A DNA stretch of 64,000 bases, taken from JAJPHF01 sp035293805. GTDB lineage: Bacteria; Chloroflexota; UBA6077; JAJPHF01. A program made the translations under genes and the position numbers. The notes under the pieces were generated by a model, which was given only the letters and a program-made list of their open reading frames with translations, was not told where the DNA came from and ran no database searches. The stretch covers positions 21,670 to 85,669 of the forward strand of contig DATGMD010000053.1 in assembly GCA_035293805.1 (NCBI GenBank). Direction: 5' to 3'. How positions within the stretch are numbered: the stretch's first letter is position 1; every line of letters starts with the position of its first letter. Below are positions 29,614 through 38,387 of this stretch, piece by piece.

Positions 29614-30264
29614 CTAGCGGGCGTAGACCGGCTCAGGGACCGTGCCCCAGAGGTTGGGCGGCCAGTAGCTCACCCACGCGCGGCCGATGATGTTCTCGGC
29701 CGGCACCAGACCCCAAACGTGGGAGTCGCTGCTGTTGGGGCGATTGTCGCCCAGCACGAAGTAATGGCCGGGCGGGACGGTCTGGCGCGGCACCAGATAC
29801 GGCGGCTTGTCGCGGATGTAGGGCTCGTCGATCACCTGGTCGTTGACGAGCACCTGGCCGCCGCGCACCTCGACGGTGTCGCCTGGGACCGCGATCACGC
29901 GCTTGATGAAGTCCTTGTCGGGCTGGATGGGCGCGCGGAACACGATGACGTCGCCGCGCTGCGGGCCGCCGAACAGGTAGCCGTCAGACGCATCGTTGCC
30001 CTTGTGGTCGAGGAACGCGAACGGCGTGCCCTCTAGCCGCGCGTAGCCGATCTTGTTGATGAGCAGGTACTGGCCGGTGTGTAGCGAGGGCTCCATGCTG
30101 GCGCCCTCCACCTTGAAGTTCTGCACGACCGCGCGCACGGCCAGGAAGATAATCAGCGTCAGCAGAACGGTCTGGACCATCTCCCAAAGGAAGGAGCGGA
30201 CGCCCCCCGAGGAGTTCTGGGTGGGCGCGACTGGGGGCGAAACAGGCTCGTCGACTACGCTCAT
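29614..30264 (-). CDS. lepB: Signal peptidase I
   Basis: Membrane-anchored type I signal peptidase, 216 aa. Short cytoplasmic N-tail, one transmembrane helix (about 28-48), then the catalytic domain outside. Catalytic Ser is S56 in EGASMEPSL and Lys is K121 in DFIKRVIAVPGD; box D/E appears as GHYFVLGDNRPNSSDSH. Start ATG with GGGGAG upstream. TATAAT sits 36 bases upstream on the minus strand. Divergent from purQ. Confidence 0.95.
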   Translation of the reverse strand: MSVVDEPVSPPVAPTQNSSGGVRSFLWEMVQTVLLTLIIFLAVRAVVQNFKVEGASMEPSLHTGQYLLINKIGYARLEGTPFAFLDHKGNDASDGYLFGGPQRGDVIVFRAPIQPDKDFIKRVIAVPGDTVEVRGGQVLVNDQVIDEPYIRDKPPYLVPRQTVPPGHYFVLGDNRPNSSDSHVWGLVPAENIIGRAWVSYWPPNLWGTVPEPVYAR

Positions 30265-30299
30265 GGCACTCCCCGCTGCGGGGTCGATAGGCTATCGGA

Positions 30300-30307
30300 A
30301 TTATAAT
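30300..30307. promoter_or_regulatory. Overlapping bidirectional -10 boxes (AATTATAATC)
   Basis: TATAAT on the minus strand (30305-30300) fits lepB; TATAAT on the plus strand (30302-30307) could serve purQ. A minus-strand TGGCGA at about 30328-30323 is a fair -35. Confidence 0.5.
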
Positions 30308-30379
30308 CGGCGCGCGGTAAAGTCGCCACCGACGAACCCGCAAAGAACGTGCCCACTATAGCACCGTCGTCCCGGGGCA

Positions 30380-30388
30380 TGCTAGAAT
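30380..30388 (+). promoter_or_regulatory. Extended -10 promoter for purQLFN
   Basis: TGCTAGAAT, an extended -10 about 37 bases before the purQ GTG at 30425. Confidence 0.5.
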
Positions 30389-30424
30389 TTCGCATTGCGG
30401 CGAAGCCACAACCCAGGGGGCGGC

Positions 30425-31129
30425 GTGAAGTTCGCGGTCGTTATCTTCCCCGGCACGAACTGCGATCAGGATACTCTGCACGTGCTCCGCGACGTCTTCC
30501 AGCAGCCGGCCGAGCCCGTCTGGCACGAGAGCAGCGACCTCGCCGGCTACGACTGCGTCGTCCTGCCCGGCGGTTTCGCGCACGGCGATTACCTGCGGGC
30601 CGGCGCCATCGCTCGCTTCTCGCCGATCATGGATGCCGTGGCGCGCTTCGCGCGGGCGGATGGCCTGGTATGGGGCATCTGCAACGGCTTTCAGGTCTTG
30701 CTCGAGGCGGGGCTGCTGCCCGGCGCCATGCGGCGCAACGCGGGCTTGCGCTTCCGCTGCCAGTGGGTAGACGTGCGCGTCGAGCACAATCGCTCGCCGT
30801 TCACCGCCGCCTGCGCGCCCGGCCAGGTGCTCCACCTACCCATCGCCCACGGCGAGGGCAACTACTTCGCGCCGCCGGACGAGCTGGCGCGGCTGGAGGC
30901 GCGCGGCCAGGTGCTCCTCCGCTACTGTGACGCGCGCGGCAACGTGACGCCCGAGGCGAACCCCAACGGCTCGGTCGGCAACGTCGCGGGACTGGCGAGC
31001 GACGGGGGCAACGTGTTCGCGCTGATGCCCCATCCCGAGCGCGCCAGCGAGCCGCTGCTCGGCGGCACCGACGGGCGCTTCCTCTTCGAGAGCGTGTTGC
31101 AACAGGTGGCGGGTGTCGCGGTCGCCTGA
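30425..31129 (+). CDS. purQ: Phosphoribosylformylglycinamidine synthase glutaminase subunit PurQ
   Basis: Supplies ammonia from glutamine to PurL in purine synthesis. 234 aa from a GTG (AGGGGGCGGC upstream). Conserved start [16 protein letters not shown]; catalytic Cys in [20 protein letters not shown]; His/Glu of the triad in LMPHPERAS. It is the first gene of purQ-purL-purF-purN; purL begins inside its last codons (17-base overlap). PurQ of this short type normally works with a separate PurS, which is not seen in this cluster. Confidence 0.95.
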   Translation: MKFAVVIFPGTNCDQDTLHVLRDVFQQPAEPVWHESSDLAGYDCVVLPGGFAHGDYLRAGAIARFSPIMDAVARFARADGLVWGICNGFQVLLEAGLLPGAMRRNAGLRFRCQWVDVRVEHNRSPFTAACAPGQVLHLPIAHGEGNYFAPPDELARLEARGQVLLRYCDARGNVTPEANPNGSVGNVAGLASDGGNVFALMPHPERASEPLLGGTDGRFLFESVLQQVAGVAVA

Positions 31130-33323
31130 GCTACACCCCGCCCCGGACCTCCTTGCCGAGGTCGGCCTCAGCCTACCCGAGTACGAGCGGCTGTGCGCCG
31201 CGCTCGGCCGCGAGCCGAACTTCCTCGAATTGGGCATCGTCGGCGCCATGTGGAGCGAGCACTGCTCCTACAAGAGCAGCCGCCCCGCCCTGCGGCGCCT
31301 GCCCACCACGGGGCCGCGCGTGCTGCAAGGGCCGGGCGAGAACGCCGGCGCGGTCGACCTGGGCGACGGCCTGGCCGTCGTGATGAAGGTCGAGTCGCAC
31401 AACCACCCGAGCGCCGTCGAGCCGTTCGAGGGGGCCGCGACGGGCGTCGGCGGCATCATGCGCGATATCTTCACCATGGGCGCCCGCCCGGTCGCCAACC
31501 TGAACTCGCTGCACTTCGGTCCGCTCGACGAGGCGCGCAATCGCTACCTGCTCGGCGGCGTCGTGGCCGGCATCGCGCACTACGGCAACTGCATGGGCGT
31601 GCCCACGGTCGGCGGGGAGGTGCAGTTCGGCCGCGGCTACAGCGCAAACCCGCTGGTGAACGCGATGTGCGTCGGCGTGGTGCCGCACGGCCGCCTGACG
31701 CGGGCGCGGGCCAGCGGCGCGGACAACCCGGTGCTGCTGGTCGGCGCCGCGACGGGCCGCGACGGCATCCACGGCGCGACCTTCGCCTCGGCCGAGCTGG
31801 ACGAGCGCAGCGAGGAGCGCCGCCCGGCGGTGCAGGTGGGCAACCCCTTCCTCGAAAAGCTGCTGCTCGAAGCGTGCCTGGCGCTGCTGGACACGGGCAT
31901 CGTCGTGGCGATGCAGGACCTGGGCGCGGCCGGGCTGACCAGCTCCAGCGCCGAGCTGGCCGGGCGCGGCGGCTGCGGCATCGAGCTGGACGTGGCACGC
32001 GTCAGCCGCCGCGAGGCCGGCATGACGCCCTACGAGGTGATGCTGTCGGAGTCGCAGGAGCGCATGCTCGTCGTCGTGGACCAGGGCGCCGAGCCGCAGG
32101 CCGAGGCGCTGTTCGCCCGCTGGGGCCTGCACACCGATCGCGTCGGCGTGATCACCGACGACGGCATCCTCCGCGTGCGCGAGGGCGGCGTGGTCGTCGG
32201 CGAGCTACCCGTCCGCCTGCTCACCGAGGACGCGCCGGTCTACGAGCGGCCCCGCGCGCCGCTGCCCCCGCCGCCGACCGTCGGCCTGGCCGACGTGCCG
32301 CTGCCCGCCGACCTGGGCGCTACGCTGCTCGCGCTGCTCGGCTCGGCGGAGCTGGGCAGCCGCGCGCCCATCTTCACGCAGTACGACCACACGGTACAGG
32401 CGAGCACGGTCGTGCCGCCGGGGCGCGCGGGCGCCGCGGTGCTGCGCGTCCACGGCACGCCGAAGGGCCTCGCCCTGGCGCTCGACTCGTGCGCCCGCTA
32501 CGCTGCGCTCGACGCGCGGGCGGGCGCCGCCCGCGCCGTCGCCGAGGCGGCGCGCAACCTGAGCTGCTGCGGCGCCGCGCCGCTGGCCGCCACCGACTGC
32601 CTGAACCTCGGCAACCCGGAGCGCCCTCAGGTGGCCGAGACGCTATGGCAGACGGTCGAGGGCTTGCGCGACGCGTGTCTCGCTCTCGCAATCCCGATCA
32701 TCAGCGGCAACGTCAGCCTGTACAATGAAGCTGGCGACAGCGCCATTCCGCCCACGGCCGTGGTAGGCTTGGCCGGCGTCTTGCAGGACGTTACGTGGGC
32801 GGTCGACGCGGCGTTTCAGGCCGAGGGCGACGCGGTGTTGCTGTTGGGCACGACGGTGGCGAGCATTGGCGGCAGCCTCTATCTGGCGCTCGTCCACGGC
32901 CAGGAGGCCGGGCCGCTGGCGCCGCTCGACCTGGCCTACGAGGCCCGGCTGCAAGCGTGCATGCGCGACCTGATCGCGCGGCGCCTGGTCCGCTCGGCGC
33001 AGGACTGCGCGGACGGCGGCCTGGCGGTCGCGGTCGCGGAATCGAGCCTGCTGAGCGGGCTCGGGTTCGCCGCGGCGCCCGACTGGCAGGCGGCGCTCGG
33101 CGAACGGCCCGACGAGGCGCTGTTCGGCGAGGGGCCATCGCGGATCGTCATTTCGTGCCGGCTCGAGGACGTGTCGGCGGTAACGGAGCTAGCGGCGGCG
33201 GCGGGCGTGGGCGTGACCCCGCTCGGCCGGGTGGCGGGTAACCGCCTGACGTGGCCGGGCGCGCTCGACGTGGGCCTAGCGGAGGCGCAGGCGCAATGGA
33301 GCACTGCCCTAGACGAGTGCTGA
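31113..33323 (+). CDS. purL: Phosphoribosylformylglycinamidine synthase subunit PurL (small type)
   Basis: ATP-dependent amidotransfer step FGAR to FGAM. 736 aa, the small PurL that needs PurQ and PurS. Starts at a GTG overlapping purQ. Motifs: [40 protein letters not shown] (ATP/Mg site), [16 protein letters not shown], and in the second half [11 protein letters not shown] and [10 protein letters not shown]. The stop codon lies inside the left arm of the 33314-33400 palindrome. Confidence 0.96.
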   Translation: MSRSPELHPAPDLLAEVGLSLPEYERLCAALGREPNFLELGIVGAMWSEHCSYKSSRPALRRLPTTGPRVLQGPGENAGAVDLGDGLAVVMKVESHNHPSAVEPFEGAATGVGGIMRDIFTMGARPVANLNSLHFGPLDEARNRYLLGGVVAGIAHYGNCMGVPTVGGEVQFGRGYSANPLVNAMCVGVVPHGRLTRARASGADNPVLLVGAATGRDGIHGATFASAELDERSEERRPAVQVGNPFLEKLLLEACLALLDTGIVVAMQDLGAAGLTSSSAELAGRGGCGIELDVARVSRREAGMTPYEVMLSESQERMLVVVDQGAEPQAEALFARWGLHTDRVGVITDDGILRVREGGVVVGELPVRLLTEDAPVYERPRAPLPPPPTVGLADVPLPADLGATLLALLGSAELGSRAPIFTQYDHTVQASTVVPPGRAGAAVLRVHGTPKGLALALDSCARYAALDARAGAARAVAEAARNLSCCGAAPLAATDCLNLGNPERPQVAETLWQTVEGLRDACLALAIPIISGNVSLYNEAGDSAIPPTAVVGLAGVLQDVTWAVDAAFQAEGDAVLLLGTTVASIGGSLYLALVHGQEAGPLAPLDLAYEARLQACMRDLIARRLVRSAQDCADGGLAVAVAESSLLSGLGFAAAPDWQAALGERPDEALFGEGPSRIVISCRLEDVSAVTELAAAAGVGVTPLGRVAGNRLTWPGALDVGLAEAQAQWSTALDEC

Positions 33324-33400
33324 GTGGCAAGTGCTAAGTGCTGAGCAGGTATTTGAGCCTGCACCGCACGCAGCACCCAGCACTTAGCACTCAGCACTCG
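33314..33400. repeat. AGTGCT-type palindrome between purL and purF
   Basis: CGAGTGCTGAGTG (33314-33326) and CACTCAGCACTCG (33388-33400) are exact inverted arms; inside, GTGCTAAGTGCTG and CAGCACTTAGCAC form a second pair. It starts in the purL stop region and ends just before the purF ribosome binding site, so it could be an intercistronic attenuator or an mRNA-stabilising hairpin as well as a mobile-type repeat. Confidence 0.75.
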
Positions 33401-33414
33401 TGAGAGGGGACGAG

Positions 33415-34899
33415 ATGCCGGGAGCCGAGAGCCTACACGAAGCCTGTGGCGTGTTCGGGATCTACGCCCCGGGCGAGGACGTGGCCCGCCTGACGTTCTT
33501 TGGCCTGTACGCGCTCCAGCACCGCGGGCAGGAGAGCGCTGGCATCGCCACGGGCGACGGCGTGGGCCTGCACGTCTACCGCGACATGGGCCTGGTGAAC
33601 CAGGTGTTCACCGAGGAGCGACTCGAGGGCTTGCGCGGCCACATCGCCGTCGGCCACACGCGCTACTCCACGACCGGCTCCAGCCGCGTCGAGAACGCGC
33701 AGCCGATCGTCGTGGAGTCGGACGTGGGCGGCCTGGCGGTGGCCCACAACGGCAACCTGGTCAACACACCCGACGTGCTGGCCGAGCTACAGGACCGCGG
33801 CCAGGACCTGCGCGGCGCGACGACCGACTCCGAGCTGATCGCGCTGCTGGCCGCTTCCAGTGCCGGCTTCACCTGGCCCGAGCGCATCCGGGCGCTCGTG
33901 CCGCTGCTCCAGGGTGCCTTCAGCCTGGTGATGGCGACGCCGACCCAGCTCATCGCTCTGCGCGACTCGCTAGGGGTGCGGCCGCTGGTGCTGGGCCGGC
34001 TGGGCCGCGGCTGGGTGGTCGCTTCGGAATCGTGCGCCCTCGACACGATCGGCGCCGAGATCGTGCGCGACGTCGAGCCCGGCGAGATGATCGTGATCGA
34101 CGCCGGCGGCGTCCACACCGAGCAGGTGGCCGCGGTCGGCAAGCGGGCGCTCTGCATCTTCGAGTTCATCTACTTCGCCCGACCCGATAGCGTCGTCGAG
34201 CAGCGCGAGGTGTACCTGGCGCGCGAGCGCATGGGGCGCGCCCTCGCCCGCGAGCACCCGGCCGACGCCGACGTGGTCATCGCGGTCCCCGACGCCTCGG
34301 TGCCCGCCGCGATCGGCTACGCCCGCGAGTCCGGCATCCCGTTCCACGAGGGGCTCATCAAGAACCGCTACATCGGCCGCACGTTCATCCAGCCCGACCA
34401 GCGCCTGCGCGAGCGCGGCGTGCAGCTCAAGTTCAACCCGCTGCGCCACGTGCTCGACGGCAAGCGCGTCGTGGTCGTGGACGACAGCATCGTGCGCGGC
34501 ACGACGACGCCGCGCGTCATCAACATGCTGCGCAAGGCGGGCGCCCGCGAGGTCCACCTGCGCATCTCCGCGCCGCCCATGCGCCACCCCTGCTACCTGG
34601 GCGTCGACACGGCGCGGCGCGAGGACCTGATCGCCGCGCAGATCGACGACGTGGCGGACATCGGCCGCGCGCTCGGCGCCGACTCCCTCGGCTACCTGAG
34701 CCTGGAGGGGCTCCAGGACGCGGTGGGCCTGGCGTCCGAGCGTCTGTGCGGCGCCTGTTTCACGGGCGACTATCCGCTCTCGGTTAATCCTGACGCGGAC
34801 AAGCACGCCCTCGAGCTATCCGCCGTCGGCGCTCCGCCGTCGCTGATCCGCTTCGAGCCGGCCGCGGCGAGCCGAGCGCGGGCCGCCGTGGAGCAGTAG
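33415..34899 (+). CDS. purF: Amidophosphoribosyltransferase PurF
   Basis: First committed purine step (PRPP + Gln). 494 aa from the ATG at 33415 with GAGGGG upstream. A 10-residue propeptide precedes C11 (EACGVFGIY), the nucleophile after processing. PRPP site VVVVDDSIVRGTTTPR. Cys residues in ALCIFEFIYF, HPCYLGVD and CGACFTGDYP match the [4Fe-4S]-containing Bacillus-type enzyme, which also carries the propeptide. Part of the purQLFN operon. Confidence 0.96.
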   Translation: MPGAESLHEACGVFGIYAPGEDVARLTFFGLYALQHRGQESAGIATGDGVGLHVYRDMGLVNQVFTEERLEGLRGHIAVGHTRYSTTGSSRVENAQPIVVESDVGGLAVAHNGNLVNTPDVLAELQDRGQDLRGATTDSELIALLAASSAGFTWPERIRALVPLLQGAFSLVMATPTQLIALRDSLGVRPLVLGRLGRGWVVASESCALDTIGAEIVRDVEPGEMIVIDAGGVHTEQVAAVGKRALCIFEFIYFARPDSVVEQREVYLARERMGRALAREHPADADVVIAVPDASVPAAIGYARESGIPFHEGLIKNRYIGRTFIQPDQRLRERGVQLKFNPLRHVLDGKRVVVVDDSIVRGTTTPRVINMLRKAGAREVHLRISAPPMRHPCYLGVDTARREDLIAAQIDDVADIGRALGADSLGYLSLEGLQDAVGLASERLCGACFTGDYPLSVNPDADKHALELSAVGAPPSLIRFEPAAASRARAAVEQ

Positions 34900-34929
34900 C
34901 CGACGTGCTGAGCAGCCCTCGCCCGACAA

Positions 34930-34966
34930 CGACCCGCGGCTGATCGCTGACGGCTGACCGCTGATG
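34930..34966 (+). repeat. Tandem GCTGA-type repeat over the purN start
   Basis: About four units of GCTGA-plus-3-to-4 bases (ggctgatcgctgacggctgac, then cgctgatggc) run into the purN ATG at 34964. No Shine-Dalgarno is seen between the repeat and the start. Confidence 0.55.
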
Positions 34967-35584
34967 GCTAACGCATTCCCTATCGCCGTCCTGATCTCCG
35001 GCCAGGGCACCAACCTAGCGGCGATCCACGCGGCCATCGCCGCCGGCACGCTCGATGCCCGCATCGTCGCCGTGTGCTCGAACCGGCCCGAGGCGCCGGG
35101 CGTCGCCTGGGCGCGCGAGCGCGGGCTGCCCGTGGCGCTGTTCACCCGCGCGGACTACGGCTCCCGTGGGGCCGCACAGGAGGCGATGCTCGCGCACCTG
35201 CAAGCGTCCGGGGCCGAGCTGCTCGTCCTGGCCGGCTGGGACCAGGTGCTCATCCCCGCCGTCGTCGCGGCCTACGAGGGCCGCATCCTGAACGTTCACC
35301 CCTCGCTGCTGCCGGCCTTCGCCGGCACCATGCACGCTGTCGAGGACGCGCTGGCGTGCGGCGTCAAGGTGACCGGCTGTACGGTCCACTACGTCACGGA
35401 CGACGTCGACTGCGGCCCGATCGTGCTACAGGCGGCCGTGCCGGTGCACGAGGACGACACGCCCGCGACGTTGCTCGCCCGCATTCACGAGCAGGAGTAC
35501 CAGCTACTCCCCCGCGCCATCGCCCTCCAGGCCGCCGGCCGCCTGTGCATCGAGGGCCGGCGCGTCCACGTCGACGCCGACTAG
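34964..35584 (+). CDS. purN: Phosphoribosylglycinamide formyltransferase PurN
   Basis: 10-formyl-THF-dependent GAR transformylase, 206 aa. N-terminal PRPP-like site IAVLISGQGTNLAAI; catalytic Asn/His in LNVHPSLLPAF and Asp in YVTDDVDCGPI; TVHYV and GCTV as in the family. Last gene of the purine cluster; purH is not next to it. The start codon lies within a tandem repeat, so translation may rely on an unusual leader. Confidence 0.95.
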   Translation: MANAFPIAVLISGQGTNLAAIHAAIAAGTLDARIVAVCSNRPEAPGVAWARERGLPVALFTRADYGSRGAAQEAMLAHLQASGAELLVLAGWDQVLIPAVVAAYEGRILNVHPSLLPAFAGTMHAVEDALACGVKVTGCTVHYVTDDVDCGPIVLQAAVPVHEDDTPATLLARIHEQEYQLLPRAIALQAAGRLCIEGRRVHVDAD

Positions 35585-35790
35585 CCGGTCCCACTCCAGC
35601 CTCGCTCCCGCGCGCCTTGAAGCCGAGCCGAACGCAACGAACAGATTGCGCATCACTGCAACCGACCGGCCGGGTGGCACGCGCCCTGCGCTACTCGAAT
35701 GTCAAGAGGCAGTGCCGCGGGCCGGGTCGCCGGCAGCCGCGCACGGATCGCCCGCCAGAAGCGAACGGCTGGTTCTAGGGGAGGCAGACC

Positions 35791-36552
35791 ATGAAGCGGA
35801 TCGTCGTCGGTATCCTGGCCGCGTCGTTTGCCGCGGTCATCTTGCCGCAAGCGGCGGCGGCGCAGTGCGAGGGCGGCGTAACCGTCGGCGGCTTCTACGC
35901 GCGCGACGGCACCTACGTGCCCGGTCACTGCGAATACACGAACCCGACCACGCCTGGACAGCTTTACCCCTCCGGCGCGGAGCCGCTGCCGACCACGAAT
36001 CCGGCGGCGGGCGCGAGCCGCCTGCCCGGGCAGCGCGATGCGTCTGGCTTGCTGCCCGTGAATAGCTCGGATCTGGGCCCCGCCCCGAGCTACGTGACCA
36101 CCGACCCGCTGCAGAGCGGCGGCGTCGCGACAGCCGGGCCGAGCGTCGGCCCGGGCACGCCGGTGGCCCCGAGCGTCGGCCCAGGCACGGTCCTCAACAG
36201 CGTCGGCCCCGTCGGCCCGGGCCTGCTGCCCGGGCAGCCCACGGTCGGTAACCCCGTAGCGCCTGTCGGTCTGCCCGGCCAGTTCCCGCAGACCGGCTTG
36301 CCCGCGCTCAACGGCAACCGGGCGCTCCCCAGCGCGCTAACCGCCAACGGCAACGCCGCGGTCGTGCCGGGTCCTGCCGCCGGGACCAGCGCCACGCTGC
36401 CGGACTCGGCCGCGACGACCGGCACAACGAATCTGAGCCTGGTCAACACCGCGTATGGGCTGTCGCTCGGAGCCGCGCCCGCGCGCACCGATCAGCCGCC
36501 GGCGGTCGGCCAGCCGGTCGACTCCGTCAGCGTCAGCTACCCGAACCAGTAG
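35791..36552 (+). CDS. Secreted Pro/Gly-rich repetitive protein
   Basis: 253 aa, unknown. ATG preceded by GGGGAGG. Signal peptide (GILAASFAAVILPQAAAAQ). A short Cys-containing part (CEGGVTVGGFYARDGTYVPG, then HCEYTNP) looks like a small surface motif seen in Chloroflexota proteins. The rest is low-complexity with SVGPGTPVAP/SVGPGTVLNS repeats. The 3' end overlaps cofC by 20 bases on the opposite strand. Confidence 0.65.
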   Translation: MKRIVVGILAASFAAVILPQAAAAQCEGGVTVGGFYARDGTYVPGHCEYTNPTTPGQLYPSGAEPLPTTNPAAGASRLPGQRDASGLLPVNSSDLGPAPSYVTTDPLQSGGVATAGPSVGPGTPVAPSVGPGTVLNSVGPVGPGLLPGQPTVGNPVAPVGLPGQFPQTGLPALNGNRALPSALTANGNAAVVPGPAAGTSATLPDSAATTGTTNLSLVNTAYGLSLGAAPARTDQPPAVGQPVDSVSVSYPNQ

Positions 36553-37264
36553 AGCAGCGCTCGGGCGTCGCCGTGGCGTCCGCGGGCCAGCGGTCTGCGG
36601 CTCGCCAGGCGGCCACGAGCGCCCGCGTGCGGGTGGGCCGTGGCAGCGCGGCGAGGCGCGCGAGGTCGTCGGGCCGGTCCACGTCGAGACCGAGCCCGCG
36701 CCGCCAGACCAGACGGGCCGCCACCCCCCGCGCCGCCGCCGCTTGCAGGTGCGCGCGCACGCTATCGGGCCCGAAGCGCGCCGGCAGGGCGAGCGGCGGT
36801 TGGCGCAGCAGCGCCCCGGTGCCGCCATCCACGGTCGGCGCGAGCGCTACGCTCGGCGCGGGCGGCGGGTTGGCGACCACCGCCGCCACGTCGGCTGGCG
36901 TTACCAGCGGCAAGTCCGCGGGGAGGGTGAGGAGCGCCGACGCCCCGCCGCCCGCGGCCACCGTCGCCGCGTAGTCGAGCGCGGCGTTCAGGCCCGCCTC
37001 CTCGCCGGGCGGGTAGTCGCCAGGCCCGGTCGCGCCTAGCTCGGCAAGCGGGGCCGCGCCCCACTCCTCGGCCAGGCTCAGCGCCGCGGCGTCCGGGCTG
37101 ACCACGAGCACGCGTGCAACCGCCGGCGCGGCGCGCAGCGCGGCGAGCACGTCGGCTAGCAGCGCGGCTGCGAGCGCCTCGCGCTCAGCGGGCGTCAGCA
37201 GGGGCGCGAGGCGGCCCTTGGCTGTCGCCAGGCCCTTGACGGGAACGACCGCCCAGAGCGCCAT
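36533..37264 (-). CDS. cofC: 2-phospho-L-lactate (or PEP) guanylyltransferase CofC
   Basis: Activates 2-phospholactate or PEP with GTP in F420 synthesis. 243 aa, start WAVVPVKGLATAKGRL, GLNAALDYA and LTLPADLPLVTPADV, then FGPDSVRAHL and GLGLDVDRPDDL, all CofC-like nucleotidyltransferase motifs. Its ATG overlaps the cofD stop (TGATG), so the pair is translationally coupled. The Arg-rich C-terminal 25 residues are not conserved and overlap the convergent gene. Confidence 0.92.
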   Translation of the reverse strand: MALWAVVPVKGLATAKGRLAPLLTPAEREALAAALLADVLAALRAAPAVARVLVVSPDAAALSLAEEWGAAPLAELGATGPGDYPPGEEAGLNAALDYAATVAAGGGASALLTLPADLPLVTPADVAAVVANPPPAPSVALAPTVDGGTGALLRQPPLALPARFGPDSVRAHLQAAAARGVAARLVWRRGLGLDVDRPDDLARLAALPRPTRTRALVAAWRAADRWPADATATPERCSTGSGS

Positions 37265-38199
37265 CAACCAGGTCCTAGGCCCAGCGCGCTGAGGGTCGCG
37301 CGAGCCAGCGCCGCCTTCTCGGCTGGGCCGCGCATGATGGTGTTCGTCACCAGCGCCCGGATGCCCAGCGCCTCCACGCGCGGGGCGAGCGCCGCGTCGA
37401 CCGTGTCCAGCACGAACGCGTCCAGGAGAGCGCCGTAGTGCGCGGCAACGCCGAGCGCGGACGGCTCGTGGCCAAGATCGCGCAGCATCCGGTCGGCAGG
37501 GCCCTTGATCGCCGCGCCGCCCACGATGGGACTGATCGCGGCCACCGGCGCCGGCGTGTCGCGGATGGCGTCGCGGACACCCGGCACCGCGAGGATTGGG
37601 CCGAGGCTGACGATCGGGTTGCTGGGCGCGAGGATCACGCCCTCGGCGGCGCCGATGGCCTCCAGCACGCCGGGGCCGGGCGTCGCGCCCTCCACGCCCT
37701 CGAAGGCCACCCCGAGCACGGTGTCCGCGCACTGCCGCTGCACGAAGTAGACCTGGAACGGCAGCCAGCCGTCGGGCGTCTGGACGGCGGTCGCCACGCG
37801 CGCATCGGTCATCGGCAGCAGCCGGCAGCCCACGCCCAGTGCCCGGCGCATGCGGTCGGTCGCCGCCGACAAGGGCAGCCCCTCGCGCAGCAGCCGCGTG
37901 CGGTAGATGTGCGTTGCCAGGTCGCGGTCGCCCAGCTGGAACCACGTGTCGGCGCCGTAGCGGCCGAGCAAGTCGAGGGCGTGAAACGTCTCGTCGCGCA
38001 CGCCCCAGCCGCGCCCCGCGTCGGCCAAACCGGCGAGGTGGTAGAGCACGCTGTCGAGGTCGGGCGACACGTGGAGGCCGTGTAGCTCCAAGTCGTCGGC
38101 CGTGTTGACGACAACTGTCAGCTCGGCCGGGGAAACGACCTGCACCAGCCCCTGCAAGAAGCGGGCGGCGCCCACGCCCCCCGCGAGGATGACGAGCAT
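37264..38199 (-). CDS. cofD: 2-phospho-L-lactate transferase CofD (F420-0 synthesis)
   Basis: Joins the activated phospholactate/PEP moiety to deazaflavin FO. 311 aa from the ATG at 38199 (GGGAGG upstream); longer frame to 38358 rejected. Motifs: ILAGGVGAARFLQGL, VVNTADDLELHGLHVSPDLD, WFQLGDRDLATH, ILAPSNPIVSLGPIL and GGAAIKGPADRML, as in CofD/FbiA. Operon cofD-cofC. FO synthase and CofE are not in the window. Confidence 0.95.
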   Translation of the reverse strand: MLVILAGGVGAARFLQGLVQVVSPAELTVVVNTADDLELHGLHVSPDLDSVLYHLAGLADAGRGWGVRDETFHALDLLGRYGADTWFQLGDRDLATHIYRTRLLREGLPLSAATDRMRRALGVGCRLLPMTDARVATAVQTPDGWLPFQVYFVQRQCADTVLGVAFEGVEGATPGPGVLEAIGAAEGVILAPSNPIVSLGPILAVPGVRDAIRDTPAPVAAISPIVGGAAIKGPADRMLRDLGHEPSALGVAAHYGALLDAFVLDTVDAALAPRVEALGIRALVTNTIMRGPAEKAALARATLSALGLGPG

Positions 38200-38375
38200 C
38201 CGACCTCCCTCGGCGGCGGGCCGCGGCGGCACACGCTGGACGCGCCGCACCGCCCAGATCGCACACGGATTATAGCTGCCGGTGGGTGCCCAGCCGCGGG
38301 CTGTACGCGGCATATTGGGCCGTCGTCGGGCGGCGAGAGCCACGAAGCTGGCAGACACCGCGGCGCTCGGCCCGG

Positions 38376-38381
38376 TATACT
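38376..38381 (+). promoter_or_regulatory. -10 box of a probable leaderless transcript
   Basis: TATACT ends six bases before the ATG at 38388, so transcription would start at the A of the ATG. CAGACA (38352-38357) is a 4/6 -35 with an 18-base spacer. No Shine-Dalgarno. Confidence 0.55.
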
Positions 38382-38387
38382 GGCCCC

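Noticed and set aside
36533..38266. 577-aa frame spanning cofC and cofD
   Set aside because: Only the part from 37264 down is real (CofC). The N-terminal part is the wrong frame of cofD; not a fusion.
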